Shown in pieces: positions 14,183 to 23,177 of a stretch of 44,606 nucleotides of DNA. Numbering within the stretch: the first letter of the stretch is position 1; each line of letters opens with the position of its first letter. A program made the position numbers and the translations under genes. The stretch is taken from contig JAFLKN010000018.1 of the NCBI GenBank assembly GCA_019163175.1, positions 1 to 44,606 on the forward strand, written 5' to 3'. This stretch comes from Prolixibacteraceae bacterium. GTDB lineage: Bacteria > Bacteroidota > Bacteroidia > Bacteroidales > Prolixibacteraceae. Under the pieces are notes generated by a model. That model was not told the origin of the DNA and searched no databases. It saw only the letters and a program-made list of their open reading frames with translations.

Positions 14183-16987
14183 ATGGCATTCATCGAACAA
14201 AAAGAAATTATTGACGCCACATCTGGCGGACTCGATATTATTTTTCATTATTATCCACAGGCAAAGGCAGCGCAATCCAATGCCGATAAACGTTTTAAAA
14301 TCAGGGGCGATGAAAAAACCCCATCAGCATCACTCAAGCAGCTTCAGGATGGTACCTGGGTAGTTACCGATTTTGGAGGAGACCAGACTCCCCGGAATGG
14401 GATACAGGTTTGCATGAAGGAAGAGTCTATTACTTTTCGTGAGGCTCTTGTTATGCTTGCCGATCGGCATGGTGTTGGCGGTATCAAATCGGAATTAAAC
14501 AAACCGGATTTCGATAAACGACCGGCCACTCCGGAAGAAAAAGAAAGTGACTATATCTTCAACGTAAAGGAAAAGATTTCTGAAGCTGAGCTGAAGGTAT
14601 TGGGTCCAAAGGTAACCGCTGATATTTGCGACAGATACCATGTATTTGCGCTCAATTCGTTTACCTATATCAAAAACCGTGAGGCATTAATTACCAGTTC
14701 GAACGATCGATATCCGATTTTCATGTTTGATTATGGCGACTGGAAAAAGATTTACCAGCCGCTTAACCCGGAGAAACAATACCGCTTCAGGTACGTTGGA
14801 ACAAAACCAAAGGATTATATTAATGGCCTTGAGCAACTCAATAAAGCTTACGAAAAATTCAGAAGCGCCCAGCTCAAGGAAATGAGCGAAGAGGAAGAAG
14901 CAAAAACCATAGACAAGCTGGATGAAGCCATTATTTGCTCCGGTGAGCGCGATGCCCTGAACTGCGCTGGGTACGGCTATTATCCAATCTGGTTTAATTC
15001 CGAATCGGCCAATCTATCCGGAAAAGATTACAAGGCTATCACTCGCTGTGTCGAAAATCTGTATAACCTACCTGATATTGATGAAACAGGCATCCGCTGT
15101 GCTATTAAATTGGGAATGGAATACATGGATATCAAACACATTTGGCTTCCTGATTCGCTTCGAAAGTTTAAAGATATTCGTGGCCGGTCGCGCAAAGATT
15201 TTCTTGATTACATCGAAATATATCCTTCCGACTGGGATTTTAAAAAGCTAATTCAGGTCGCTAAACCGCTACGGTTCTGGACTACTTCAGCCGGGAAAAG
15301 CGGAATAAAGTACAATCTAAGCTCAACAAATACCAGGTTCTTTTTGCAGTCAAACGGGTTCTATCAGTTAGAAAACAAGAATTCAAAAACAGGACAGATG
15401 TTTGTCCAGGTTAAAGGAAATATTGTAAATGAGGTACAAACAAAAGACATAAAGGCTTTCCTGATCCGATTCTGCGAAGAAAAGTACCTGAGTAATGAAG
15501 TTCTTGAATTACTTCTGAATACGAACCGGCTTGGAGAAGGGACACTAACCGGCTTAAAACAGATCGATATCGATTTCACCGACTACGATCACGATGCCCA
15601 GTATCTGTTTTTTCAAAATAAAACATGGAAGGTTACGGCAGGTGAAATATTGGAGAGTCGCCCAGGAGAGATTGACCGATATGTATGGGAAGATGAAGTT
15701 ATAACCCATAACGTTAAAAAGATCGATGATTTCTTTAAGATCACAGAAGATCCGGCACATGGATATAACATAGAGATTTTCAATACCAACTCCAATTATT
15801 TCAAATTCCTGATCAACGCTTCGCGGATCCATTGGCGCAAAGAGCTGGAGAAGTCACTGGAACATCTTCCGGAGAAAGAACAGCAGGAATACAGAAAGCA
15901 AAATAAGTTCAGCATTTCAGGGCCAAACCTAACAGCTGAGGAAATAATGGAACAAAAGCTGCACCTGATCAATAAAATGTTCTCGATCGGGTACGTGCTC
16001 CACCGATACAAAACACAATCGAAAGCCTGGTGTATTTTTGCCATGGACAATGTAATTGGGGAAGAAGGTGAAAGTAATGGCCGTTCCGGAAAGTCTGCAG
16101 CATACAAGGCGCTACGCCCTTTCATGAAGTCGGTAACGCTATCCGGGAGAAATCCGAAGCTGACCGACAACCCTCACTTATACGACCGGGTTACTGAGCA
16201 TACCGATTATATTTTGGTTGATGATGCCGATCAATATTTGAACTACAAATTCTTTTTCGATTCAGTAACCGGGGAACTGATTGTGAACCCGAAAAACAAT
16301 CAGTCCTACGAGATCCCGTTTGAGAAAGCTCCGAAGTTTGTTTTCACATCAAACCATGCTCAGCGCAATATGGATCCATCGCTTGAGGCACGTTTGCTCT
16401 ATACTGTATTTTCAGATTACTATCATCAGCAATCTGACTCGAACGATTACAATGAAACTCGCGGGATCCGTGATGATTTTGGAAAGGATCTGTTTGGCTA
16501 CGATTATTCTGAAGCGGAATGGAATGCTGATTTTAATTTCTTCGCGCAGTGCATCCGGTTTTATTTATTGGTCCCCTCTCCCCGTAAAGTAAACCCACCG
16601 ATGGGAAATGTAACTCTGCGTAACATGCTTGCCGAAATGACTCAACCGTTCAAGGATTGGGCAGATGCTTACTTCGACCTGGAAGGAAAGAATATCGATA
16701 CCATGATCGTTAAAGAAATTGCCCTTCAGGACTTTATTACCAAAACAAATAACAAAGGCTGGACTACAAATAAATTCACCAAGGCAATGAAAAGCTGGTG
16801 CCGGTACTACGGATTTGTTTTTAACCCGAAATCGTTCCAGAATGGACAGAAACGCATCAGCAAGAAAGTAGATGGCGACACGAAAGATATGATCTACGTT
16901 CAAACAAAAACAGATGCGATTAATGCCAACGATCTTTCTGATGATTCGGATTTTACTGAAATTCCTGAAGATGATAAACCATTCTGA
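14183..16987 (+). CDS. Primase-helicase replication protein
   Basis: A 934-residue protein. The N-terminus (RFKIRGDEKTPSASLKQLQD) is a DnaG/CHC2-like primase entry domain without the zinc cysteines. IICSGERDAL near E255/D257 resembles the TOPRIM metal site. The C-terminal part is an AAA+ superfamily 3 type helicase: Walker A GRSGKSA at about 633, Walker B YILVDDAD at about 677-682, sensor FVFTSN ending at N724 and an arginine-rich SLEARLLYTVF. It would prime and unwind phage DNA at the origin. Size and order match phage primase-helicase fusions. Confidence 0.85.
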   Translation: MAFIEQKEIIDATSGGLDIIFHYYPQAKAAQSNADKRFKIRGDEKTPSASLKQLQDGTWVVTDFGGDQTPRNGIQVCMKEESITFREALVMLADRHGVGGIKSELNKPDFDKRPATPEEKESDYIFNVKEKISEAELKVLGPKVTADICDRYHVFALNSFTYIKNREALITSSNDRYPIFMFDYGDWKKIYQPLNPEKQYRFRYVGTKPKDYINGLEQLNKAYEKFRSAQLKEMSEEEEAKTIDKLDEAIICSGERDALNCAGYGYYPIWFNSESANLSGKDYKAITRCVENLYNLPDIDETGIRCAIKLGMEYMDIKHIWLPDSLRKFKDIRGRSRKDFLDYIEIYPSDWDFKKLIQVAKPLRFWTTSAGKSGIKYNLSSTNTRFFLQSNGFYQLENKNSKTGQMFVQVKGNIVNEVQTKDIKAFLIRFCEEKYLSNEVLELLLNTNRLGEGTLTGLKQIDIDFTDYDHDAQYLFFQNKTWKVTAGEILESRPGEIDRYVWEDEVITHNVKKIDDFFKITEDPAHGYNIEIFNTNSNYFKFLINASRIHWRKELEKSLEHLPEKEQQEYRKQNKFSISGPNLTAEEIMEQKLHLINKMFSIGYVLHRYKTQSKAWCIFAMDNVIGEEGESNGRSGKSAAYKALRPFMKSVTLSGRNPKLTDNPHLYDRVTEHTDYILVDDADQYLNYKFFFDSVTGELIVNPKNNQSYEIPFEKAPKFVFTSNHAQRNMDPSLEARLLYTVFSDYYHQQSDSNDYNETRGIRDDFGKDLFGYDYSEAEWNADFNFFAQCIRFYLLVPSPRKVNPPMGNVTLRNMLAEMTQPFKDWADAYFDLEGKNIDTMIVKEIALQDFITKTNNKGWTTNKFTKAMKSWCRYYGFVFNPKSFQNGQKRISKKVDGDTKDMIYVQTKTDAINANDLSDDSDFTEIPEDDKPF

Positions 16988-16988
16988 T

Positions 16989-17267
16989 ATGAGAACAGGA
17001 GACGAATACACAGAATCGGTTTTTGAATTTCTGGATAATGCTGAAGTAGATAAGTCGTTTACAATTGAAAATTTGGTAAAGGCAGCCAACCGTGAACGAT
17101 TTATCGAAGCAGTGAAGCTCTACATCAGCTCTTATGCCTTTGGCGGAGGATGGGAATTTAACACGGACTATACCAAGATCCGGAAGTTCGAAATCCCGGA
17201 AGAAGCTTTGAAAGGTTTATGGGAATATAACCTGAAGAAAAGTAAAATGAAAATGTTCACCCATTAA
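16989..17267 (+). CDS. Small early protein after the helicase
   Basis: A 92-residue protein from the ATG at 16989; an upstream start at 16914 would overlap the helicase by 74 bases. It is helical, with ESVFEFLDNAEV and FTIENLVKAANRERFIEAVK suggesting a small winged-helix-like fold. No family recognised. Spaced 1 base from the helicase stop, so probably coexpressed. Confidence 0.7.
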   Translation: MRTGDEYTESVFEFLDNAEVDKSFTIENLVKAANRERFIEAVKLYISSYAFGGGWEFNTDYTKIRKFEIPEEALKGLWEYNLKKSKMKMFTH

Positions 17268-17278
17268 AATTAAAACCG

Positions 17279-17662
17279 ATGAACCTTATAACCTTTGATA
17301 AAACAACTAAAAGACCGGTAACCAGAGACTCAAAACCATTTATAACTGTGAGCAAAAATGGGAAATTCAATTTTAGCCAGGGCGCTAGAAGATTGCTCGG
17401 CCTAAATGATGGAGATCGTGCAATATTACATCAGGATGCTGTTTTCAGATCGGATTGGTATATGGAAATCACCAGAAATGAGAATGGGTACAAAATAGTA
17501 TTAGGAAAAACTGATACGCGATTTACCTGCACCCGGATAGCTGTAGAGATTTTTAAATCGATTGGCCGCCAACCTCAAAAAATGAGTTTCCCAATAGCTT
17601 CCAGACAAAGCCTGGTCGGTAATATGCATTTGTGGGTAATTGAAACCAAGAAACCATTATAA
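17279..17662 (+). CDS. Early protein of unknown function
   Basis: A 127-residue protein. The segment ITVSKNGKFNFSQGARRLLG followed by LNDGDRAILHQD resembles the strand-helix-GD-strand pattern of AbrB-type or other small DNA-binding beta barrels. The remainder is beta-rich with few charged clusters. It lies 11 bases after the previous gene and just before the DNA methyltransferase. Function not known. Confidence 0.7.
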   Translation: MNLITFDKTTKRPVTRDSKPFITVSKNGKFNFSQGARRLLGLNDGDRAILHQDAVFRSDWYMEITRNENGYKIVLGKTDTRFTCTRIAVEIFKSIGRQPQKMSFPIASRQSLVGNMHLWVIETKKPL

Positions 17663-17666
17663 CCAA

Positions 17667-18200
17667 ATGACACTAACAAAATTCGAAATAGGAGCTAAGT
17701 TTCAAACCCCTACGGTAGTTGCTGAATACATGAAAAGTTTAATTCCTGAAGGAGTTAAAACAGTGCTGGAGCCAACACCGGGAGAAGGTAATATTTTGGC
17801 CGTATTGGGAGATTACGAGGTTACTGCTCCAGATAATTTTTTCACACTGGATCCATCACGGTATGACTGCATCATTATGAACCCTCCGTTCTCAACCAAA
17901 TACGCTTTCGGCGTTCCTGATCATGTTGAAGAGAGCGGATTAAGACTTGGCTATCATATTTTACTTGAGTGCATGAAAATGTCAGATAACGTGATTGCCC
18001 TGATGCCACTGTTTACCATTTCTGACTCTGATGTAAGACTCCGGTACCTGAAGCAGTACGGTTTGAAATCGATCACAATCCTGCCCAGGAAAACATTTAA
18101 GTATGTGCGGATCCAGACAGCAGTTTTCGAACTAATTAAAGGCTGGAGTGAACCAACCATATTCGAAGCATTTGAATTAATGAATCTTCAACAACAATAA
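17667..18200 (+). CDS. DNA adenine N6-methyltransferase (small, phage type)
   Basis: A 178-residue protein from the ATG at 17667. VLEPTPGEGNIL (about 32-43) is the SAM-binding motif I, and CIIMNPPFS (about 69-77) is the NPPF catalytic motif IV of N6-adenine methyltransferases. The protein is short and has no visible large target-recognition domain. No cognate restriction gene is present, so it probably protects or marks phage DNA. Context is the end of the replication block, before the terminator at 18329. Confidence 0.85.
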   Translation: MTLTKFEIGAKFQTPTVVAEYMKSLIPEGVKTVLEPTPGEGNILAVLGDYEVTAPDNFFTLDPSRYDCIIMNPPFSTKYAFGVPDHVEESGLRLGYHILLECMKMSDNVIALMPLFTISDSDVRLRYLKQYGLKSITILPRKTFKYVRIQTAVFELIKGWSEPTIFEAFELMNLQQQ

Positions 18201-18210
18201 AAATGAAGTA

Positions 18211-18306
18211 ATGAACAGAGATTTAATCAGTGAAGTATTCGTACTTTGCAGTGCATGCCATATCCGTAATGACTCTTATTGCATATTTTGCAAGTTCAAC
18301 CATTAG
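18211..18306 (+). CDS. 31-residue zinc-ribbon-like microprotein
   Basis: An ATG at 18211 opens a 31-codon frame ending TAG at 18306. The product ends CSACHIRNDSYCIFCKFNH, with two CxxC pairs 9 residues apart, a typical zinc-binding pattern. It starts 10 bases after the methyltransferase stop and ends 22 bases before a strong terminator, which fits a real last gene of the early operon. Small size makes it easy to miss. Confidence 0.55.
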   Translation: MNRDLISEVFVLCSACHIRNDSYCIFCKFNH

Positions 18307-18328
18307 AAAATCCACATCACGCAACCGC

Positions 18329-18355
18329 AGCCAGACCCATCAGGTCTGGCTTTTT
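18329..18355 (+). terminator. Terminator of the early operon
   Basis: AGCCAGACC at 18329-18337 and GGTCTGGCT at 18343-18351 form a perfect 9-bp stem with a 5-nt loop, followed by a T tract to 18355. Confidence 0.9.
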
Positions 18356-18713
18356 AAATTCGTACCGGATCGATACAGATAAGAAAAGATCCAGTCCGGG
18401 TACAAATACCTTCCAACAGAGAAAGCTTACCAAAGACTCAAAAACTATCATCCGGAGCGTAACACCAGGACCGATCAATCAAACCCTCCCAAGCCAGATC
18501 ATAGCACACCGGTACACCTTCTCAACCGTTCCTGGTTTATACTATGCCGGGACAAATCTAACACCAAAACACATTTTAATTGGGCCATTTTTATGGAGTA
18601 TGCGCCATGGTTACGCACTGGCCAGTTACCGAGTCACGACCCTCAGACCGACTTCGCTTGCGTGTCCAGGTCTTTTCCTTTCCTTTCCTTTTATTTATTT
18701 ACTACTAAAAAAA
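18356..18713 (+). other. Gene-poor segment with a possible decayed reading frame
   Basis: No convincing gene. One frame from 18383 to a TAA at 18716-18718 reads protein-like in part (YKYLPTEKAYQRLKNYHPER, later FMEYAPWLRTGQLP) but lacks an ATG before 18593 and has an in-frame TAA at 18380-18382. Another frame from a TTG at 18279 is open to 18746 but crosses the terminator and reads as low-quality protein. A remnant gene is possible. The end is a pyrimidine tract (about 18668-18700). Confidence 0.3.
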
Positions 18714-18945
18714 TGTAACTTTGTAACAACACTCAAAAGGAGGTGATATATAAAGTGTTATGAGGTTACAAATTGATTTTTTGATTTGTGTCGGTTACAA
18801 AAAAAATGTAACCTTAAAAAATAAGATACACGGTTACAATTTTTTTTCAAGGCAGTTGCATTTTGAAAAATGAAATTTGTAATCTGTAAAACATTTAAAT
18901 ACAAATAGTTAAATACAGATAGTTACAAAGTTACGCTGTTACACA
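18714..18945. repeat. TGTAAC/GTTACA repeat cluster, candidate origin or control region
   Basis: At least eight copies of TGTAAC or its reverse complement lie in this AT-rich stretch, including a perfect hairpin GGTTACA-A7-TGTAACC at 18793-18813 and close copies at 18921-18945 (GTTACAAAGTTACGCTGTTAC). It lies between the early operon and the next genes. Direct and inverted iterons in AT-rich DNA suit a replication origin or a regulator site; which of these is unknown. 18946-19049 holds no gene. Confidence 0.5.
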
Positions 18946-19049
18946 TTTTTAGTGTAAAATTCATATAACAACACTAAAATTAAAAGTTTGTACTTTAGCA
19001 GTGCTTCGCTACCGGATTTTAAGTTAAACTTTTAACCCGGTATATTCCT

Positions 19050-19568
19050 ATGCTTAAAAATCCGAAGTATTCTCCAAAACCTCAGGTAACGATATCGCTT
19101 GAGCCAATTCTTGAAGCTTTTCTTCGCTTTATATTCAAAACACCAGCTGATCAGGAAGCAATAACGATAAATCTTCAGAAAGATTTGGGTAAACTGATTC
19201 ACTCGCATGTGCATTCAAATCATTGTTTCCGCAAAGGTCCTTCTGTAAAGAATCCGGTTACCATTATTTTACCAGTGAATAAAACCAATCACCATGGTAT
19301 TCAATCCGGATTTTTATTCGTCGATGACTGGGGCCTTCAAAAGATTGAAAATGGTATTGAGTATGAGTACAGGAAATGGATTGAACGTCGGTTCGAAAAT
19401 GGTTACCGGAAAAACAACAAACAGAAGGCAATTATAGAGGCAATTTTGAGAGGTCTGAACGTGCGAAATAATTGCGCGAATTTCGATGCCATCAAACAAA
19501 TTGACTACCGAAACCTGAGAAAAGAAGAAGAATTACGTTTTGAATCTCTCTTAGAATCTGATAGTTAG
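19050..19568 (+). CDS. Protein of unknown function before the head genes
   Basis: A 172-residue protein, basic and mostly helical. Its C-terminal half (KNNKQKAIIEAILRGLNVRN) could hold a helix-turn-helix, and the middle FLFVDDWGLQKIENG is not recognised. It follows the repeat cluster at 18714, so it may be a regulator or a replication initiator acting there, but this is a guess from position. No T-rich terminator separates it from 19635. Confidence 0.65.
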   Translation: MLKNPKYSPKPQVTISLEPILEAFLRFIFKTPADQEAITINLQKDLGKLIHSHVHSNHCFRKGPSVKNPVTIILPVNKTNHHGIQSGFLFVDDWGLQKIENGIEYEYRKWIERRFENGYRKNNKQKAIIEAILRGLNVRNNCANFDAIKQIDYRNLRKEEELRFESLLESDS

Positions 19569-19634
19569 AGTGTTATAAAATTATTTAATCCTTTCTGCAA
19601 AATTGACTTACAAAAACAATTAAAAAACACAAAA

Positions 19635-20075
19635 ATGGAAAACAAATTACTTGGTACTGATCGGCCGGTTGCAATTTATTACGCCTTACAATCTGATATC
19701 GCATCCATTTACCAATCGAGTGCAAACACAGTATCGCTCGAATTTAAGCCAGGGAAGGATTTTAAACTGATCAATACAACTATTGGAACAATTGATTTGC
19801 AAGAAGATTCGCAGAAAACGGATGCTCAAATCATTTATTCAAACGATTTGAAAGCGGTTTCACCTGGTCACGAAGAAAACACTCCTGATCACATTTCATC
19901 ATTATCGGGCCGTAAGTTGATACTCCGGATTGATTACCGAAGTGGTATGCGTAAGATTATCGGAACCTTGGATGAAGCTCCAAGGTTATTGATTAAAATT
20001 ATATCGGCCACATCAACCACCCGAAAAATTGAATCAAGCTTCAATTCACCGGAACCAAATTACTGGCTAGACTAG
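19635..20075 (+). CDS. Conserved-looking phage protein, unknown function
   Basis: A 146-residue soluble beta-rich protein (MENKLLGTDRPVAIYYALQS). It precedes the head protease gene and late promoter P2. In Bacteroidota prophages a protein of similar size is often found just before the protease, but I cannot name a family. It could be a head component. Confidence 0.7.
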   Translation: MENKLLGTDRPVAIYYALQSDIASIYQSSANTVSLEFKPGKDFKLINTTIGTIDLQEDSQKTDAQIIYSNDLKAVSPGHEENTPDHISSLSGRKLILRIDYRSGMRKIIGTLDEAPRLLIKIISATSTTRKIESSFNSPEPNYWLD

Positions 20076-20109
20076 TCCTTTAATTGCCTGCCTGTTGAAA
20101 GTAATATTG
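20074..20109 (+). promoter_or_regulatory. Predicted phage late promoter P2
   Basis: AGTCCTTT at 20074-20081, a 20-nt gap, TAATATTG at 20102-20109. The protease ATG at 20115 lies 5 nt past the -7 box, so the transcript would start at or next to the start codon (leaderless). Confidence 0.65.
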
Positions 20110-20114
20110 TATCT

Positions 20115-21086
20115 ATGAGAGATCGAGTATTACAACAACAGTGGCAGTTCCTGCTTACCTCCCAAATTTATAGAGGACTTTGGGCCGTTCATCCCGGACA
20201 CGCATTAGCCCAGGGCGCAACTGTTCAGCAGTTGATGAACCGTGACTGGTCTGGAATGGATCAAACCGAAGATCTGGACAAATCCCGCGGTCGTGCTGCA
20301 CTTCCTGTTTGTGCCATTTCAGGAGCTGGTAATATATTTGCCGGTATTGAATCGTTTGATAAGGTACCGCAGGGATCAACCGCGGTTATTCCGCTTAAAG
20401 GCACGATGCTGAAATATGGCACCATGTGTACCTATGGCACCGAAGAAATTGCCGGCCAAATTATGGAAGCCGGTTCTCACCGCAATATTGCCTCTCTTAT
20501 TATTGATATCGATTCGGGTGGAGGAGCTGTTGATGCAGTTGCCCCCATCGTTCAGGCTATCATCAAAATCAGGAACGAAGCAAAAAAACCAGTTGTTGGT
20601 TCTGCCGACCTCTGTGCAAGCGCAGCCATGTGGGCCGCTTCAGTTTGCACCAGGATAGTAGCCAACAACGAAATTTCTGCCGAATTCGGATCCATTGGTG
20701 TGATGATGAGCTTTTGGGATATTATTCCTTACTACGAAAAAGAAGGTTATGTATTCCATTCGATCTATGCCCCGGAATCGGACTACAAAAACAAGCCATT
20801 TCAGTTAGCGCTTGAAGGTAAGTACGAAGAAATTCAGAATGAAGAGCTTTCTCCGCTTGCCATTTCTTTTCAAAATGCCATCAAGGCCAACCGCGGTTCG
20901 AAACTGAAGCTGGAAACTCCCGGATTACTCAATGGGCGAATGTTCTTCGCCAAAAATGATAAAGATAATTCACTTAACGCCAAAGAGGTGGGTTTGATTG
21001 ACGAAGTTGGAACGTTTGACCTGGCTGTCAGGTTGGCTCGCGACCTCGCTAAATCAGCCTTTGTGGAAAAATACGTTCAATCTTAA
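20115..21086 (+). CDS. Head maturation protease, S49 (SppA/ClpP-like) family
   Basis: A 323-residue serine protease. The IPLKGTMLKYG, LIIDIDSGGGAVDAV and DLCASAAMWAAS blocks are the S49 fold; Ser169 in CASAA is the likely nucleophile. The SIYAPESDYKNKPF segment probably supplies the catalytic Lys. In the family this enzyme trims capsid and scaffold during prohead maturation, and the next gene is the capsid. First gene under promoter P2. Confidence 0.88.
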   Translation: MRDRVLQQQWQFLLTSQIYRGLWAVHPGHALAQGATVQQLMNRDWSGMDQTEDLDKSRGRAALPVCAISGAGNIFAGIESFDKVPQGSTAVIPLKGTMLKYGTMCTYGTEEIAGQIMEAGSHRNIASLIIDIDSGGGAVDAVAPIVQAIIKIRNEAKKPVVGSADLCASAAMWAASVCTRIVANNEISAEFGSIGVMMSFWDIIPYYEKEGYVFHSIYAPESDYKNKPFQLALEGKYEEIQNEELSPLAISFQNAIKANRGSKLKLETPGLLNGRMFFAKNDKDNSLNAKEVGLIDEVGTFDLAVRLARDLAKSAFVEKYVQS

Positions 21087-21097
21087 ATTTTACAAAA

Positions 21098-22546
21098 ATG
21101 TTTAAACACGCACTGAGCATGGTTTTAGGCTTTTTGGGAATCGAAGCATTTGCGAAAGCAGAAGGCAAATCGAAACTTTCCGAAGAGCAGAAGACACAGC
21201 TTTCCGCAGAATTCGGAGAGCAGTTTGTCGCCAAGTTCGAGGCTGATCTGGCGAAGTATGAAGCCACTGGCGATGATCCACTTCGCGACCGCCTCGCAGC
21301 ATCTCTTAAAAATCTTGAAGGTACAGTTGCCGATTTGAAAAAGAATCTGGAAACAACTACCGCCGAGAATTTGAAACTTAAAGGTCAGGTTGAAAAACTT
21401 GCCGAAACTACCGAGCCGGAACCGGCTGCCGAAGTTGTAACCGTTAACGGTAAAAAACAAGTGAAACTGAAAGCAAACCGCAGCCTGGCACACAATGTAA
21501 TTGCATTGCAGGTTCAGGAAGGTGATCACCGTGCGCTTGCAGCTGGTGAAACCATCGATGTTGATTCGGTAATTACCGAGTTTGGCACGATGATCGATTA
21601 CGTGAAGATGGACATGATCCGTGACATCTTCCAAGGCTTTGACACCGCTCAGTATTTAACCTGGAAACGCGAAATTCATTCGCATAAAGCAAACCAGGCT
21701 TTGATTACTTCGGTAATCCAACAGTTTGTTCCCGAATTCACTCCGCTTGGTAAAGCAAGCTTTGTGCCTCTCGAAATCCCATTACGTCGATTCAAAATCA
21801 ACGTTAAAATTACTCCTTCGGAAGTAAAAGACTGGATCTTCACGATGTACGATGAAAGCAAAGATTTGGATCAGCATCCAATCACGCTGTATATCATCAA
21901 TCAATTGATTGCTCCAAAGGCTGAAGAAGATTTGGATGATATTTGCGCCAATGGTGAATTTGAAGAACTCGACTGGAGCACAGTTGAAGAAGGCGATGTT
22001 GGTCAGGATCCATTGAAATCAATTGATGGTTTCTTAACTCAGCTGAAGAAAGACAAAGCGCTTCCGGTGAAGAAAATGAATTTCATTCCACTGGCTTCCT
22101 CTTTTACCGATTCGAATATCCTGGCTGAAATAAACAAGTTTGTTGATGCCATCGATAAAAAATACAAACGCCGCGAAATGCCGGTATTTGTTGATCCTAC
22201 CATTTACCGGATGTACAAACGTGCCTACAAGAAATTGTATGGTGAAGGTTCGGGCACCGAAAAAAGTGATTTCGGAGCTGATGTTATTGATTATACCAAG
22301 AACCGTTTGGTTCCGATGTATAACATGACTGATTCGGGTGCGATTTTTACCACGCCTAAGGAAAACTTCATCGGTTTACGCCACATCAACGAACCTGGTG
22401 CAACTAAACTGACTCTTCGGAAACTGGATTACCATATCCGTTGCATTGGTGAGTTCCGTTTTGGTATTGGCTTTGGCATTGCTGGTGGTGTATTCTACTA
22501 TATCCCTGACGAAGTTGTTACTTCGGGCGGAGGTGCTGGAGTATAA
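21098..22546 (+). CDS. Major capsid protein with N-terminal scaffold-like domain
   Basis: A 482-residue protein. Residues 1-110 are charged and coiled-coil (LEGTVADLKKNLETTTAENL), like an attached scaffold/delta domain. From about residue 125 the sequence is typical of Bacteroidota HK97-type capsid proteins (WKREIHSHKANQALIT, FVDPTIYRMYKRAYKKLYGE). It follows the S49 protease directly, which would remove the scaffold part. The C-terminus ends SGGGAGV, like the next protein. A strong hairpin follows the stop. Confidence 0.85.
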   Translation: MFKHALSMVLGFLGIEAFAKAEGKSKLSEEQKTQLSAEFGEQFVAKFEADLAKYEATGDDPLRDRLAASLKNLEGTVADLKKNLETTTAENLKLKGQVEKLAETTEPEPAAEVVTVNGKKQVKLKANRSLAHNVIALQVQEGDHRALAAGETIDVDSVITEFGTMIDYVKMDMIRDIFQGFDTAQYLTWKREIHSHKANQALITSVIQQFVPEFTPLGKASFVPLEIPLRRFKINVKITPSEVKDWIFTMYDESKDLDQHPITLYIINQLIAPKAEEDLDDICANGEFEELDWSTVEEGDVGQDPLKSIDGFLTQLKKDKALPVKKMNFIPLASSFTDSNILAEINKFVDAIDKKYKRREMPVFVDPTIYRMYKRAYKKLYGEGSGTEKSDFGADVIDYTKNRLVPMYNMTDSGAIFTTPKENFIGLRHINEPGATKLTLRKLDYHIRCIGEFRFGIGFGIAGGVFYYIPDEVVTSGGGAGV

Positions 22547-22555
22547 AACTTTTTA

Positions 22556-22577
22556 GCAAACCCCTTCGGGGGTTTGC
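22556..22577 (+). terminator. UUCG hairpin after the capsid gene
   Basis: GCAAACCCC at 22556-22564 pairs with GGGGTTTGC at 22569-22577 around a TTCG tetraloop. No long T tract follows (TTCACTT), so it may be a partial terminator or a 3'-end stabiliser setting capsid-to-tube expression. Confidence 0.7.
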
Positions 22578-22604
22578 TTCACTTAACTCATAAAAATTAC
22601 AGAT

Positions 22605-23159
22605 ATGCTAATTTTAATTTATACCCCGGTAAGTGTTCCAAAAACTGGAGCCAATCCTGGAAGGCCAAGAGGGAAAGATGAAAACATTATCATTGTGCGT
22701 ACACAGGATGTTTTAACGTTCCCCACTCGCGATGCCAATGGTGTGAAAAGCGTAGCGCTTTCGAACCTTGTTCTGAAATCTGGTGCGGTGGCTATTGCCA
22801 TTTATGCAACTCCTTCAACTATTAAACGTTTTGATACCGGTGAAGGTGATCCGGATGCAAAAGGTTGGCTTTCTAATCTTGAATTCGAACATCCGGGTGA
22901 TGAAGTTGCCCTGGAAGAATTCCTTGAAAACAACATCAACGAAAATTTGATTGCCATTTCAAGCCGTCGCAACTGGTCTTCTGTGAAAATTCACGGAACT
23001 ATTGAAGAACCTCTCCAATTTGATGCTGAACAGCAGGATGACAAAGATGGTTTGAAAACAACCATCAAATTGAAATCCATCATGCGCGGTCCTAAGTCTA
23101 TGGTTTATCTGGGAACCAAGCCGGTTCTGGATACCGATAGCGGTGGCGCAGGTGTTTAG
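22605..23159 (+). CDS. Probable tail tube protein
   Basis: A 184-residue protein of beta-rich character. VPKTGANPGRPRGKDENIII near the N-terminus and DTGEGDPDAKGWLSNLEFEH followed by PGDEVALEEFLENNINENL match tail tube/major tail proteins of Bacteroidota prophages as I recall them. It lies after the capsid gene and ends in SGGAGV, nearly the same tail as the capsid. A strong terminator follows. Alternative: head decoration protein. Confidence 0.65.
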   Translation: MLILIYTPVSVPKTGANPGRPRGKDENIIIVRTQDVLTFPTRDANGVKSVALSNLVLKSGAVAIAIYATPSTIKRFDTGEGDPDAKGWLSNLEFEHPGDEVALEEFLENNINENLIAISSRRNWSSVKIHGTIEEPLQFDAEQQDDKDGLKTTIKLKSIMRGPKSMVYLGTKPVLDTDSGGAGV

Positions 23160-23177
23160 CGATTTTTTACCAGCTAT

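Noticed and set aside
18279-18746. A 155-residue plus-strand frame
   Set aside because: It begins at a TTG inside the microprotein gene, crosses a strong terminator and ends in a pyrimidine tract; it does not read like a protein.
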